Positions 42,228-51,273 are shown, numbered from the stretch's first letter. The stretch is DNA of 56,596 nt from an uncultured Collinsella sp. (GCA_934658705.1 CAKUHP010000008.1:1-56596); one strand, 5' to 3'. Notes: generated by a model not told the origin, from the letters alone. Made by a program: numbers and translations.

Positions 42228-42258
42228 CAAAAGGGCGACCCCGTTAGAGGTCGCCCTT
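42228..42258 (-). terminator. Terminator of pnp
   Basis: On the minus strand AAGGGCGACC and GGTCGCCCTT (42231-42240 and 42249-42258) form a 10-bp stem followed by TTGC, 23 bases after the pnp stop. Confidence 0.8.
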
Positions 42259-42281
42259 GAAATGCAGCTTATGTGCGGCTG

Positions 42282-44528
42282 TTACTCGGCGTCGTGGTGA
42301 CGGCGGGGCTTGCGGCCTCCGTTGTCGCCGGGACGGCGCGGACGGTCGCTGCGCTCGGAGCGCTCGCGACGCGGACGCTCACGGCGCTGGAAGTGCTCGC
42401 CGTCGCCCTCGGAGGCACCCTCGGCGCGAGCCGGGGCCTCGGGCTTATCCAGACGATCGAGCGAGATCTTGCCGCGATCGTCGACCTCGATGACGACGAC
42501 CTTGACCTCATCGCCCACGTTGAGGACATCCTCGACCTTCTCCACGCGGCCCTTGGCGACGCGGGAGATGTGCAGCAGGCCGTCCTTACCGGGCAGCAGG
42601 TTCACGAAGGCGCCGAAGGGCTGGATGGAGACCACGCGACCGGTGTACTCCTCGCCCGGCTCGGGAACCTTGATGATGAGCTTGATGCGCTCGACAGCCT
42701 GGTCGACGGACTCGCCGGTGCCGCCGACAAAGACGGTGCCATCCTCCTGGATGTCGACCGAAGCGCCGGTCTCGTCCTGGATACCGCGGATGACCTTGCC
42801 GCCGGAGCCGATGACGTCGCGAATCTTATCGGTCGGAACCTGGATGGAGACGATGCGCGGAGCGGTGCTGCGCGTGGTGTGGCGCGGCTCGGGGATCACA
42901 TCGAGCATCTTCTGCAGGATGAAGGCGCGACCCTCCTTGGCCTGCTGCAGGGCGCGGGCCAAGATGTCAAAGGTAAGACCGGTGGCCTTGTTGTCCATCT
43001 GCAGGGCGGTAATGCCCTCGGTGGTGCCGGTGACCTTAAAGTCCATGTCGCCCAGGAAGTCCTCGAGACCCTGGATGTCGGACAGGACCACGGTCTTGCC
43101 CTCCTCCTGGATCAGGCCCATGGCGATACCGGAGACCGGGCGCTTAATGGGCACGCCGCCGTCCATGAGGGCGAGCGTGGAACCGCAGGTCGAAGCCATC
43201 GAAGAAGAGCCGTTGGACTCCATGACCTCGGAGACCACGCGGATGGCGTAGGGGAACTCGTTCTCGTCGGGGAGCACCGGGAGCAGGGCGCGCTCGGCCA
43301 GGTTGCCGTGACCGATCTCGCGGCGCTTGGGGCTGCCCATACGGCCGGTCTCGCCGGTGCAGAACGGCGGGAAGTTGTAGTGGTGCATGTAGCGCTTGCC
43401 CTCGGTGGGCTCGATGGTATCCAGACGCTGGCCCTCGTTGAGCATGCCGAGCGACAGGACGGAAAGCACCTGGGTCTGGCCGCGCTGGAACAGGCCGGAG
43501 CCGTGAACGAGCGGCAGGTAGTTGTCCTTCACCATGATAGGACGGATCTCATCGGCGGCACGGCCGTCGACGCGCTCGCCGGTCTCGACGACCATGGTAC
43601 GCATGGCCTTCTTCTCGAGCTTCTTGAGCGCCACGGGAATCTCGCGCTCCCAAGCGGCCTGCTCCTCGTCAGTGAACTCAGCGCGGATGGACTCCTTCAG
43701 AGCCTCGACCTTACCGATGCGGGAAAGCTTGTCGGCGTCGCGAAGGGCAGAAGCCATCTCGTCGTAGTGGGCGAAGATGCGCTCCTGGACCTCCTCGACG
43801 GGCTGGTCAAGCGGGTACTCCTTCTTAACGATGGGGCCGTTGACCTGCTCCCACTCGGCGACGAACTCGTCCTGGGCCTGGCAGAAGGCAGCAAGGGCCT
43901 CCTGGCCAAACTTCATGGCGGCGAGCATGTCGTCCTCGGAGATCTCCTCGGCGCCGGCCTCGACCATCGAGATGAAGTCGGCAGAGCCGCCGAGCTCCAG
44001 GTCCAGATCGGAGTTCTCGCGCTCCTCGTAGGTGGGGTTGACGATAAACTCGCCGGTCTCCACGTTGCGGCCGATGCGCACGCAGGCAAGCGGGCCCTCG
44101 AAGGGCACGCCGCCGAGCGTCATGGCCAGGGAAGCACCCATGACGTTGATGACGTCGAAGGGGTTGACCTGGTCGGCGACGAGCGAGGTGGCGACGATGT
44201 GCACCTCGTTGCGGAAGCCGTCCGGGAAGCTCGGGCGGATCGGGCGGTCGATCATACGGGCCGTGAGCGTGGCCTTTTCGCTGGGACGGCCCTCGCGCTT
44301 GAGGTAACCACCCGGGATGCGGCCGGCTGCGTACATCTTCTCGTTGAAGTCAACGGTCAGCGGGAAGAAGTCATAGTTCTTACGCTCCTTGGAGACGACC
44401 ACGGTGTCGAGCATCGTGGTGTCGCCCTGCTTGACCAGACAGGCGCCGGTGGCCTGCTTGGCAAGCTCGCCGGACTCAAAGGTGTAGGTCTTGCCGTACA
44501 GCTCAAAGGTCTTGGATACGAGTGTCAT
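42282..44528 (-). CDS. pnp: Polyribonucleotide nucleotidyltransferase
   Basis: Phosphorolytic 3'-5' exoribonuclease. Two RNase PH domains (first with RIPGGYLKREGRPSEKA, second with GRAADEIRPI and GSSSMASTCGSTLALMDGGV) are followed by a KH domain (IRDVIGSGGKVIRGIQDETG) and an S1 domain (GRVVSIQPFGAFVNLLPGKD). A basic, Arg-rich tail ends the protein. Length is 748 residues. AAAGGAGA precedes the ATG. It lies downstream of rpsO, the conserved rpsO-pnp order. Confidence 0.97.
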   Translation of the reverse strand: MTLVSKTFELYGKTYTFESGELAKQATGACLVKQGDTTMLDTVVVSKERKNYDFFPLTVDFNEKMYAAGRIPGGYLKREGRPSEKATLTARMIDRPIRPSFPDGFRNEVHIVATSLVADQVNPFDVINVMGASLAMTLGGVPFEGPLACVRIGRNVETGEFIVNPTYEERENSDLDLELGGSADFISMVEAGAEEISEDDMLAAMKFGQEALAAFCQAQDEFVAEWEQVNGPIVKKEYPLDQPVEEVQERIFAHYDEMASALRDADKLSRIGKVEALKESIRAEFTDEEQAAWEREIPVALKKLEKKAMRTMVVETGERVDGRAADEIRPIMVKDNYLPLVHGSGLFQRGQTQVLSVLSLGMLNEGQRLDTIEPTEGKRYMHHYNFPPFCTGETGRMGSPKRREIGHGNLAERALLPVLPDENEFPYAIRVVSEVMESNGSSSMASTCGSTLALMDGGVPIKRPVSGIAMGLIQEEGKTVVLSDIQGLEDFLGDMDFKVTGTTEGITALQMDNKATGLTFDILARALQQAKEGRAFILQKMLDVIPEPRHTTRSTAPRIVSIQVPTDKIRDVIGSGGKVIRGIQDETGASVDIQEDGTVFVGGTGESVDQAVERIKLIIKVPEPGEEYTGRVVSIQPFGAFVNLLPGKDGLLHISRVAKGRVEKVEDVLNVGDEVKVVVIEVDDRGKISLDRLDKPEAPARAEGASEGDGEHFQRRERPRRERSERSDRPRRPGDNGGRKPRRHHDAE

Positions 44529-44541
44529 TGTTCTCCTTTAC

Positions 44542-44564
44542 CCCACAGGCCCCTTGCCTGCGGG
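44542..44564 (-). promoter_or_regulatory. Hairpin in the pnp leader
   Basis: On the transcript strand CCCGCAGGC and GCCTGTGGG form a nine-pair stem (one G-U) with a five-base loop, ending 13 bases before the pnp AUG. Autoregulation of pnp through a leader hairpin is known in E. coli, and an Actino-pnp leader motif has been described in actinobacteria. I cannot test whether this is that motif. Confidence 0.5.
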
Positions 44565-44630
44565 CTTCTCATGTGACGCGGGCCCCCTGCCCCCGCCACG
44601 CTTCAGAGTGTGATTGTTCACGCCCTTACA

Positions 44631-44663
44631 CAAAAAGAGCGCCCCGCTGCGCAGGACGCTCTT
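44631..44663 (-). terminator. Terminator or attenuator after rpsO
   Basis: On the minus strand AAGAGCG and CGCTCTT flank a GC-rich inner part and are followed by TTTTTG. It lies 14 bases beyond the rpsO stop. Partial read-through into pnp is plausible. Confidence 0.8.
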
Positions 44664-44677
44664 AGCATGTACAAATC

Positions 44678-44956
44678 CTACTGGATGTTGTCGCGGATGC
44701 CCAGAGCCTTGATGAGCTCACGGTACTCGACGATGTCGTTCTTCTTGATGTAGGAGAGAAGACGACGACGACGGCCGACGAGCATGAGCAGGCCACGACG
44801 GGTGTGGAAGTCCTTCTGGTGGGACTTCATGTGCTCGGTCAGCTCCTTGATGCGCTCGGACAGGATGGCAACCTGAACCTTAGGGTTACCGGTGTCGACC
44901 GGGGTGTTACCGAACTGGGCAGTCAGCTCCGCCTTGCGCTCTTTGGAAACAGTCAT
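44678..44956 (-). CDS. rpsO: 30S ribosomal protein S15
   Basis: Primary 16S rRNA-binding protein of the small subunit. The sequence DTGNPKVQVAILSERIKELT, HMKSHQKDFHTRRGLLMLVG, then RRRRLLSYIKKNDIVEYREL is characteristic. Length from ATG 44956 is 92 residues, as expected; the longer frame to 45052 is spurious. AAAGGTGA lies six bases upstream, next to a GC-rich palindrome that may bind S15. Confidence 0.97.
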   Translation of the reverse strand: MTVSKERKAELTAQFGNTPVDTGNPKVQVAILSERIKELTEHMKSHQKDFHTRRGLLMLVGRRRRLLSYIKKNDIVEYRELIKALGIRDNIQ

Positions 44957-44976
44957 TGTTTCACCTTTCGTTTTAC

Positions 44977-44992
44977 GTCGCCCGCGGGCGAC
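44977..44992 (-). promoter_or_regulatory. Palindromic hairpin in the rpsO leader
   Basis: GTCGCCCGCGGGCGAC is a perfect 16-base palindrome, foldable as six pairs with a CGCG loop, 20 bases upstream of the S15 start. Leader structures bound by S15 regulate rpsO in several bacteria. The position fits, but no recognition element was verified. Confidence 0.5.
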
Positions 44993-45094
44993 TCGATTCG
45001 CCTCGGACTGGGAAGCCGCCGGTGGAGCGAGCAACCAAGGTCGAGGTACCAACAGGTCGGTATGTTACCACAAGTAGCCTGCGCCTGCGCATCA

Positions 45095-45844
45095 TCACCG
45101 ACCCAACATGAATTCCATCGCACGGAGCCTCTGATCGGTATGTGTAGCCGCCCAGATATGCGAAAGCCCGAGCAAAAACGCCGCGGTATGCGAATCAATC
45201 TTTTGATCCATAAGCTCGTCGAAGGTCATGCCCATAAGGGCGCGCAGCCAGGCGACCTCACCAGTCGACACGAGCTCGGCACCGGGAACGGTCGAAGCGC
45301 ACGACCCGCATAGCAAGCCGCCCGCCTGAGGCGAAAAATACGACAACATGGGGTCGCCGCACGACACACAGGCAGAAAAATCGGGACGATACCCGATATG
45401 CGACAGCAGCTTAAAGACAAAGGCGGCTACCAGGAGGTCCATGTGCGCCGTATCGAGGCCGCCGCCCACAAGTTCCAAGGCGCGCGAGGAAATGGCAAAG
45501 GTAAATGGATCCTCGGCATCCTCAAACGAACATACGCGCGCGACCTCGGCGATCGCACTCGCCGCACAGGTCGCCTCGTAATCGGGGGCGGCGCCAAGGG
45601 GAGCCTCCAACAACTCGGCCTGCGACACGATGTCGAGCGAGCGTCCGTGCGCGAGCAGCATATCAACCGTGCAGAACAGCTCGCAGCGCGCCGCCAAGCG
45701 ACCGCCAGGCTTACGCGCGCCCTTTGCCACGGCACGCACCTGGCGGCCTCGCTCGTCAAGCATCGTCAAGATCAGATCGGTTTCCTTGAGCTTGGTCTTG
45801 TCGAGGACGAGCACTTTCGTGCGGTATGTGCGAGAACCTGCCAT
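45095..45844 (-). CDS. recO: DNA repair protein RecO
   Basis: Recombination mediator that works with RecR and RecF to load RecA. The N-terminal OB fold starts RTKVLVLDKTKLKETDLILT and is followed by an alpha-helical region. A zinc site with Cys pairs is seen in CVSCGDP and CGSCAS. Length is 249 residues. The order era-recO is common in Gram-positive bacteria. Confidence 0.93.
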   Translation of the reverse strand: MAGSRTYRTKVLVLDKTKLKETDLILTMLDERGRQVRAVAKGARKPGGRLAARCELFCTVDMLLAHGRSLDIVSQAELLEAPLGAAPDYEATCAASAIAEVARVCSFEDAEDPFTFAISSRALELVGGGLDTAHMDLLVAAFVFKLLSHIGYRPDFSACVSCGDPMLSYFSPQAGGLLCGSCASTVPGAELVSTGEVAWLRALMGMTFDELMDQKIDSHTAAFLLGLSHIWAATHTDQRLRAMEFMLGR

Positions 45845-45858
45845 ATGCGTTCGGAAGG

Positions 45859-46902
45859 CTAGTCTTCGGCACTATACCCAAAGCGGCGAATCTGGGCCTC
45901 GTCGTCGCGCCAGCCGGCCTTGACCTTCACGTCCAGCTCCAAAAAGACCTGCGTGCCAAAGATACGCTCAAGATCGCGACGGGCGTCGATACCGATATGC
46001 TTGATCATCTCGCCGCCCTTGCCGATGATGATGCCCTTTTGGCCCTCGCGCTCGACGTAAATGGTGGCGTGCACGCGCAGCACCTTCTTGGTCTGTTCGA
46101 GCGCATCGCAGATCACGCCCACGGAGTGCGGGATCTCGTCACGGGTGCGACGCAAGACCTTCTCGCGCACAAACTCGGCAACAAGCGTCTCGTCGGAAGC
46201 ATCGGTACCCATGTCTTCGGGGAACCAGCGCGGGCCCTCGGGCAAAAAGTGCGCAACGGTCTCAATGAAGGCGTCGACGTTGAAGTTCTTCACCGACGAG
46301 GTCACGATCTCGTCGTCGTATTCCATAAGCTCATGCGCTGCCTTGAGCTGCTCCATGACCTGCGCGGGGTCTGCCTCGTCGGCCTTGGTGAGCACCAAGA
46401 CCTTCTTGCAGCGGGCGCCTCTGACGCGCTCGGCAACCCAGGCGTCTCCCCTGCCGATGGGCTTGGTGGCATCAATCAAAAACGCGACGACGTCAACGTC
46501 GTTGAGCTCGAACAGGGCGCTTTTGTTGAGCTCGGAGCCCAGACCGTCCTTGGGCTTATGAATACCCGGGGTATCGACAAAGACCAGCTGGTAGCCGGGA
46601 CGGTTAACCACGGCGCGCATGCGGCGGCGAGTCGTCTGGGCCACCGGCGAGGTAATGGCGACCTTTTTGCCATAGCAGGCGTTGAGCAGCGTGGACTTAC
46701 CGGCGTTGGGACGACCGACCAGGGCCACAAAGCCGCTGCGGAAACCTGGCTCTACATCGCCAAAGCCCAGAGACGTCTCGTCCTCGTCACATAGGGCGTC
46801 GAGCTCCTCGTCGCTCATACCCTCAAACGGGTCGAATTCCTCGACCTCTTCCAGAACCTCGTCGTCCAGAACCTCATCGGTAGGCTGCATATTGTCGGAC
46901 AT
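45859..46902 (-). CDS. era: GTPase Era with acidic N-terminal extension
   Basis: Ribosome-assembly GTPase that binds the 3' end of 16S rRNA. The G domain has GRPNAGKSTLLNACYG, VDTPGIHKP and LTKADEADP (in place of NKxD), followed by a KH domain (VEREGQKGIIIGKGGEMIK). The 347 residues exceed the usual ~300 because of an acidic N-terminus of about 55 residues rich in Glu and Asp. AAGGGA precedes ATG 46902. The NKxD-type motif reads T-K-A-D, a common Era variant. Confidence 0.94.
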   Translation of the reverse strand: MSDNMQPTDEVLDDEVLEEVEEFDPFEGMSDEELDALCDEDETSLGFGDVEPGFRSGFVALVGRPNAGKSTLLNACYGKKVAITSPVAQTTRRRMRAVVNRPGYQLVFVDTPGIHKPKDGLGSELNKSALFELNDVDVVAFLIDATKPIGRGDAWVAERVRGARCKKVLVLTKADEADPAQVMEQLKAAHELMEYDDEIVTSSVKNFNVDAFIETVAHFLPEGPRWFPEDMGTDASDETLVAEFVREKVLRRTRDEIPHSVGVICDALEQTKKVLRVHATIYVEREGQKGIIIGKGGEMIKHIGIDARRDLERIFGTQVFLELDVKVKAGWRDDEAQIRRFGYSAED

Positions 46903-46914
46903 GGGAATCCCTTT

Positions 46915-47292
46915 CTAAATAAAGCCAAGCGCGTGGGCAAAGACCAACAGGCCCACAATCGCGGCGGTAATGGAAAGAACGTATACGGAGGCGGCGGCGA
47001 TATCCTTCGCACGCTTGGCCAGCGGATGGAGCTCCTGAGTCGCCAAGTCAACGATTGCCTCCATGGCGGTGTTACACAGCTCGCCGTGAATCACCAGGCC
47101 GCAGCAAATAATGACGGTACCCCACTCAGCAATGTCGAGCCCCACAATGCAGCCGGCAATGACAGTGCACACGCCCGCCACCAGCATGACCTTGATATTG
47201 CGCTCGGTCTTGACGGCGGTGACGAAGCCCTCCATGGCGTAGGAGAACGACTTTAAGAAGGACGGATGGTCCTTGTTCGATCCGGGAATCAT
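46915..47292 (-). CDS. dgkA: Diacylglycerol kinase family protein (undecaprenol kinase type)
   Basis: Small membrane kinase; Gram-positive members mostly phosphorylate undecaprenol. Three hydrophobic helices and the active-site region GELCNTAMEAIVDLA are visible. Length is 125 residues. AGGAG precedes the ATG. It lies between ybeY and era, the standard phoH-ybeY-dgkA-era order. Lipid specificity is inferred from lineage. Confidence 0.92.
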   Translation of the reverse strand: MIPGSNKDHPSFLKSFSYAMEGFVTAVKTERNIKVMLVAGVCTVIAGCIVGLDIAEWGTVIICCGLVIHGELCNTAMEAIVDLATQELHPLAKRAKDIAAASVYVLSITAAIVGLLVFAHALGFI

Positions 47293-47301
47293 AGACGGCT
47301 C

Positions 47302-47811
47302 CTAGTCGTGGGCATGGTTGGTGATGGGACCGACATGCACCTGCTTGGGGTCTTCGCCGCGCTCAAGCGCCAGTTCGCGCAGGATGGCGTCCTCGCAAGC
47401 CTCCATGACCTCGGCCTCGTCGTCCTCGATGTGATCGTAGCCCAGCAGATGCAACATGCCGTGCACAAGCATCAAGCGGCACTCATCGGCGGGGCTGTTG
47501 CCAAAGCCGGGGGCCTGTCGGGCAATAACCTGCGGGGCCAAGATAATATCACCGAGCTCGAGCGTCTCATCGGCGGGAATGTCTTCGTCAAACGCCGAGT
47601 CGCACTCAAACGAGAGCACGTCGGTCGTGCGGTCGATACCGCGCCACTCATGATTGAGCTCATGCATCTCGTCCTCGTCGACATACGAAAGCGAAATCTC
47701 GACCTCGCGCTCAACGCCCTCGGCGGCAAGCACAACCGCGCAGATATGCTCCACCTCGGGGGCTTCGAGCAGCGTATCGAGCTCGGCATCGTTGCTAATC
47801 AATACACTCAA
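47302..47811 (-). CDS. ybeY: Endoribonuclease YbeY
   Basis: Metal-dependent RNase for 16S rRNA maturation and ribosome quality control. The zinc motif HGMLHLLGYDH is present, and the N-terminal half has the expected LSYVDEDEMHELNHEWRG. Length is 169 residues. The start is TTG at 47811, overlapping the phoH stop as TTGA, with AAAGGAG five bases upstream. Confidence 0.94.
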   Translation of the reverse strand: MSVLISNDAELDTLLEAPEVEHICAVVLAAEGVEREVEISLSYVDEDEMHELNHEWRGIDRTTDVLSFECDSAFDEDIPADETLELGDIILAPQVIARQAPGFGNSPADECRLMLVHGMLHLLGYDHIEDDEAEVMEACEDAILRELALERGEDPKQVHVGPITNHAHD

Positions 47812-48794
47812 CGGGGCTCCTTTCGATCGCGTGCGCGCTGCTCGCGCGCATCGTCGTATGCATCATAGGCCTCGACGATGCGGCCCACCAGGGCATGGCG
47901 CACCACGTCGGCGCGCTCCAGGCGTGCAAACGCCACATCGTCCACATGGCCCAAAATCTGTTCGACATCGGACAGTCCGCCACGACGGCCTATCAAGTCA
48001 CGCTGGCTCAGGTCACCGGTAATCACAAACTTGGAATTAAAGCCCAAGCGGGTGAGGAACATCTTCATCTGCTCGGGCGTGGTATTTTGCGCCTCGTCGA
48101 GCACCACGAAGGCATCGCTCAGCGTGCGACCGCGCATGTAGGCAAGCGGGGCGATCTCGATCACGCCGCGCTCCATAAGCTCATCGGTGCGCTCGCGATC
48201 CATCATGTCAAAAAGGGCATCGTAGAGCGGACGCATATAGGGGTCGATTTTTTCCTCGAGGGTGCCGGGCAAAAAGCCCAGGTTCTCCCCCGCCTCAACG
48301 ACGGGGCGCGTCAGGATCAGGCGGCCCACCTCGTGGCGCTTGAGCGCCGCCACGGCGAGCGCCATAGCAAGATAGGTCTTACCGGTGCCGGCAGGACCCA
48401 GACCAAACGTGATGGTATGCGAGCGGATGGCATCCACATAGTGCTTTTGACCGAGTGTCTTGGGACGAATGACACGGCCGCGATACGATAGCAACACATC
48501 ATCGCGCAGCGACGAGGCATCGTGCTCGCCGTCGCGCAGGACGGCCAGACAGCGGGAAACGTCGTCGGCAGACAGCGTGCGACCGACAGCCGCCTCGCGA
48601 AAAGCATGCTCGAAAAAACGCGCGACCAGCTCGACCTCGTCCGGGTCACCGCTCACGGCAATGCTATCGCCACGAGCAACCACATGGGCGCGAACGAGGC
48701 CCTCGAGCGCACGAAGGACGCCGTCGCTGGCACCCAGCACGCGAGATGGGTCAATCCCCTCGGGAACGGTAAGTCTAATCTTCGAGGCTTCCAT
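47808..48794 (-). CDS. phoH: PhoH-family ATPase
   Basis: P-loop ATPase of the PhoH/YbeZ family, which works with YbeY in RNA processing. Walker A is GLGPAGTGKT (131-140); other hallmarks are RPVVEAGENLGFLPGTLEEK and VVLDEAQNTTPEQMKMFLTR. An N-terminal KH-like region precedes them. ATG 48794 is chosen because GGGAGG lies just upstream; ATG 48812 is possible. Length is 328 residues. It overlaps the end of mtaB and is coupled to ybeY. Confidence 0.93.
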   Translation of the reverse strand: MEASKIRLTVPEGIDPSRVLGASDGVLRALEGLVRAHVVARGDSIAVSGDPDEVELVARFFEHAFREAAVGRTLSADDVSRCLAVLRDGEHDASSLRDDVLLSYRGRVIRPKTLGQKHYVDAIRSHTITFGLGPAGTGKTYLAMALAVAALKRHEVGRLILTRPVVEAGENLGFLPGTLEEKIDPYMRPLYDALFDMMDRERTDELMERGVIEIAPLAYMRGRTLSDAFVVLDEAQNTTPEQMKMFLTRLGFNSKFVITGDLSQRDLIGRRGGLSDVEQILGHVDDVAFARLERADVVRHALVGRIVEAYDAYDDAREQRARDRKEPR

Positions 48795-50067
48795 GGACCT
48801 CCCTGCGAGCATGGATCAAGCCGGAATCATCGACTCCGATGATAGCAACATCGAGCAGACACGGGGCCGTAAGTCCACAGGTATCGTCCAAACGGGCATG
48901 ATGGAACGAGCCGAGCGTCAAGTTGTCACCGTACTCAAGGACGGCACGCTCGACAGTGCCCACACGACGACGGGCATCGGCAATGGCGAGTTCTTGAGCA
49001 GTCGCACGCATGCGACGGCTGCGCTCGGCCATAACCTCGGGCGGTACCTGATCGGGCATATCGGCCGCCAGAGTACCGGGACGCTTGCTGTAGCGGAACA
49101 CGTGCATGCGCGAGAAACCCACGCGACGGCACAGCGCCAGCGACTGCTCAAACTCCTCGTCCGTCTCACCGGGAAAACCGACGATAACGTCGCACGAAAG
49201 CGATGCCTGCGGCAGGTTGGCGCGAATCATGCGCACCGTGTCCTCAAAAGCCTCGGCACTATAGGGGCGACCCATGCGATGCAGGGTTGCCGTGCAGCCG
49301 GACTGCACGGGAAGATGCAAGAACGGGGCGATACGCTGCGGATAGCGTGCCATCACCTTGAGCAGGCGCTCAGAGATGTCCATGGGCTCCACCGAGGAAA
49401 TACGCACATGCGGAATCGCGGTGCGTTCCATGATGGCCTCGAGCAGCTCGTCAATCTCAACGTGTTCGTCGGTCGCGCTCTTGCCGTCGTAGGCGCCCAG
49501 GTTCACACCGGTCAGCACCACCTCGGGCACGCCGGCTTCCTGGGCCTCGCGAACCTGCTCGAGCACGGTCTCCACGGGTACAGAGCGCTCTGGGCCGCGG
49601 GCCTTCCACACGATGCAGTAGGTGCAGCGGTGGTTGCAGCCATCCTGGATCTTCACGCCCAGACGCGAACGACCCAGCGCATCGACGACATCCTCATCGC
49701 TGCAGGCGGCAACACTATCGGACTCCACGCCCAGCACTTCGCAGACACGCTCGGCGACATCGATCTTGGACGGCTCGGCAATCACGCGATCCGAGAGATC
49801 AAGCAGCTCCTCAGGATGCAAGTTAACGACGCAGCCGGTCACGACCACGTAGGGCTCGCCCGGATAGGCAAGCGCATGGCGGACGGCCTTGCGGGTCTTG
49901 GCCTCGGCCTCGCCTGTAACGGCGCAGGTATTGATAACGATCAGGTCGGCGTCCTGGGGCTCCACCATCGCAAAGCCCAGGCGCATAAGATCGGCAGTGA
50001 TACGGTCGGACTCAACCCGGTTGACACGGCAACCGAGGTTGACGACGGAAATATGGGGTGCGAGCAC
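48775..50067 (-). CDS. mtaB: tRNA threonylcarbamoyladenosine methylthiotransferase MtaB
   Basis: Radical SAM methylthiotransferase that makes ms2t6A37. The N-terminus VVNLGCRVNRVESDRI, the NTCAVTGEAEAKTRKAVR block and the radical SAM motif DGCNHRCTYCIVWKARGPER are typical of MtaB/YqeV. Length is 430 residues. GTG 50067 is the start, with GGAG five bases upstream. Together with miaB and rimO, all three methylthiotransferase subfamilies are encoded in this window. Confidence 0.92.
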   Translation of the reverse strand: MLAPHISVVNLGCRVNRVESDRITADLMRLGFAMVEPQDADLIVINTCAVTGEAEAKTRKAVRHALAYPGEPYVVVTGCVVNLHPEELLDLSDRVIAEPSKIDVAERVCEVLGVESDSVAACSDEDVVDALGRSRLGVKIQDGCNHRCTYCIVWKARGPERSVPVETVLEQVREAQEAGVPEVVLTGVNLGAYDGKSATDEHVEIDELLEAIMERTAIPHVRISSVEPMDISERLLKVMARYPQRIAPFLHLPVQSGCTATLHRMGRPYSAEAFEDTVRMIRANLPQASLSCDVIVGFPGETDEEFEQSLALCRRVGFSRMHVFRYSKRPGTLAADMPDQVPPEVMAERSRRMRATAQELAIADARRRVGTVERAVLEYGDNLTLGSFHHARLDDTCGLTAPCLLDVAIIGVDDSGLIHARREVHGSLED

Positions 50068-50076
50068 GCGGGCTCC

Positions 50077-51225
50077 TTAATCGAGGATATCGTCGAGGGC
50101 ACTCTTGATACGATCGGTCACCGACTTCTTGCCGGATGCGACGTCGTCGCCCATCTCGTCGGCAAAGGCGCGAAGCAGCTCGCGCTGTTTGTTGGAGAGA
50201 TTGGTAGGGACGACCACGCGCAGCTGCACGATCAGTCGGCCGCGCGAACCGCCACCGCCGATACGCGGCATGCCAAAATTGTTGACACTCACGGTGTCAC
50301 CGTACTGCGCGCCGGCGGGAACCGTCACCTTGACGACCTCGTCGGGCATAATGCCCTCGACCTCAATCTCGCAACCGAGCGCGGCCTGCGCAATCGAGAT
50401 ATCGCTCACGAGGTACAAATCATCGCCGTTGCGCTTAAAGCGATCGTGGTCGGCAACACGCACGTTGACGATCAGGTCGCCCGAGGGCTCACCGCGAAGG
50501 CCGGCCTCGCCATAGCCGCTCACGCGCAGCTGACGACCCGTGGACACGCCGGCGGGAATATCGATATCGAGCTTTTCGTGCGAAGGGGTGCGGCCCTGGC
50601 CGTCGCAGGTCTCGCAGGGATGGTCGATGACCGTGCCCTCGCCGTGGCAGTCGGGACAGGGCGAGGAGGACTGGACCTGGCCCAGGAAAGAACGCTGGAC
50701 CGTCGTCACATAGCCCGTGCCGCGGCAGCGGCTGCACTGCTTTTCGGACGCGCCCTCGGCCTTGCCGGTGCCGTTGCAGTCGTCACAGGGAGCCAGGCGG
50801 TCATAGCTGATCGTCTTTTTGCAGCCGAGTGCCGCCTCCTCGAGGGTCACCGAAAGGGAGATGGCCATATCGCGACCGCGACGGCGCTCGCGACGGCTGC
50901 GGGCACCACCGCCGGCGCCGCCGCCAAAGAACGACGAGAACAGGTCGTCCATGCCCATGCCGCCAAAGATATCGTTGATATCAACGTAACCCGAGCCACC
51001 AGGGCCATCAGCCGTGCCGTAACGGTCGTAATTGGCACGCTTTTGCTCATCGGAAAGAACGGAATAGGCCTCGTTAAGCTCTTTGAACTTGGCCTCGGCC
51101 TCGGGGTCGTCCGAAACATCCGGGTGTACCGTACGGGCTTTCTTTAGAAACGCGCGCTTAATGGTCCGCGCGTCGGCATCCCTATCGACGCCAAGTACCT
51201 CGTAGTAATCCCTATTTTCCGACAC
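50077..51225 (-). CDS. dnaJ: Chaperone DnaJ
   Basis: Hsp40 co-chaperone that stimulates DnaK. The J domain carries HPD in KKARTVHPDVSD, followed by a Gly-rich stretch, four zinc repeats (CDDCNGTG, CSRCRGTG, CPDCHGEG, CETCDGQG) and complete C-terminal substrate domains. Length from GTG 51225 is 382 residues; AAGGA lies about 7 bases upstream. No CIRCE element is visible upstream; dnaK and grpE are not in the window. Confidence 0.95.
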   Translation of the reverse strand: MSENRDYYEVLGVDRDADARTIKRAFLKKARTVHPDVSDDPEAEAKFKELNEAYSVLSDEQKRANYDRYGTADGPGGSGYVDINDIFGGMGMDDLFSSFFGGGAGGGARSRRERRRGRDMAISLSVTLEEAALGCKKTISYDRLAPCDDCNGTGKAEGASEKQCSRCRGTGYVTTVQRSFLGQVQSSSPCPDCHGEGTVIDHPCETCDGQGRTPSHEKLDIDIPAGVSTGRQLRVSGYGEAGLRGEPSGDLIVNVRVADHDRFKRNGDDLYLVSDISIAQAALGCEIEVEGIMPDEVVKVTVPAGAQYGDTVSVNNFGMPRIGGGGSRGRLIVQLRVVVPTNLSNKQRELLRAFADEMGDDVASGKKSVTDRIKSALDDILD

Positions 51226-51264
51226 GACCGAATCCTTCCGACTTTCATTATTGTCACAGTGCGT

Positions 51265-51273
51265 CCTATACCC
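51265..51273 (-). promoter_or_regulatory. GGG-extended -10 candidate for dnaJ
   Basis: On the minus strand TGGGTATAGG puts TATAGG (51265-51270) after GGG, 39 bases before the dnaJ GTG. The -35 region is weak. Confidence 0.4.

Noticed and set aside
42094..42300. A 68-codon plus-strand frame across hairpin copy 2
   Set aside because: It crosses the element and the pnp terminator, has no ribosome site, and its sequence follows from the repeat.
42273..44576. A 767-codon open frame on the plus strand opposite pnp
   Set aside because: It mirrors the pnp coding frame, its product has no recognisable domain and is full of repeated GDRV/LGHH-type residues typical of GC-rich antisense frames.
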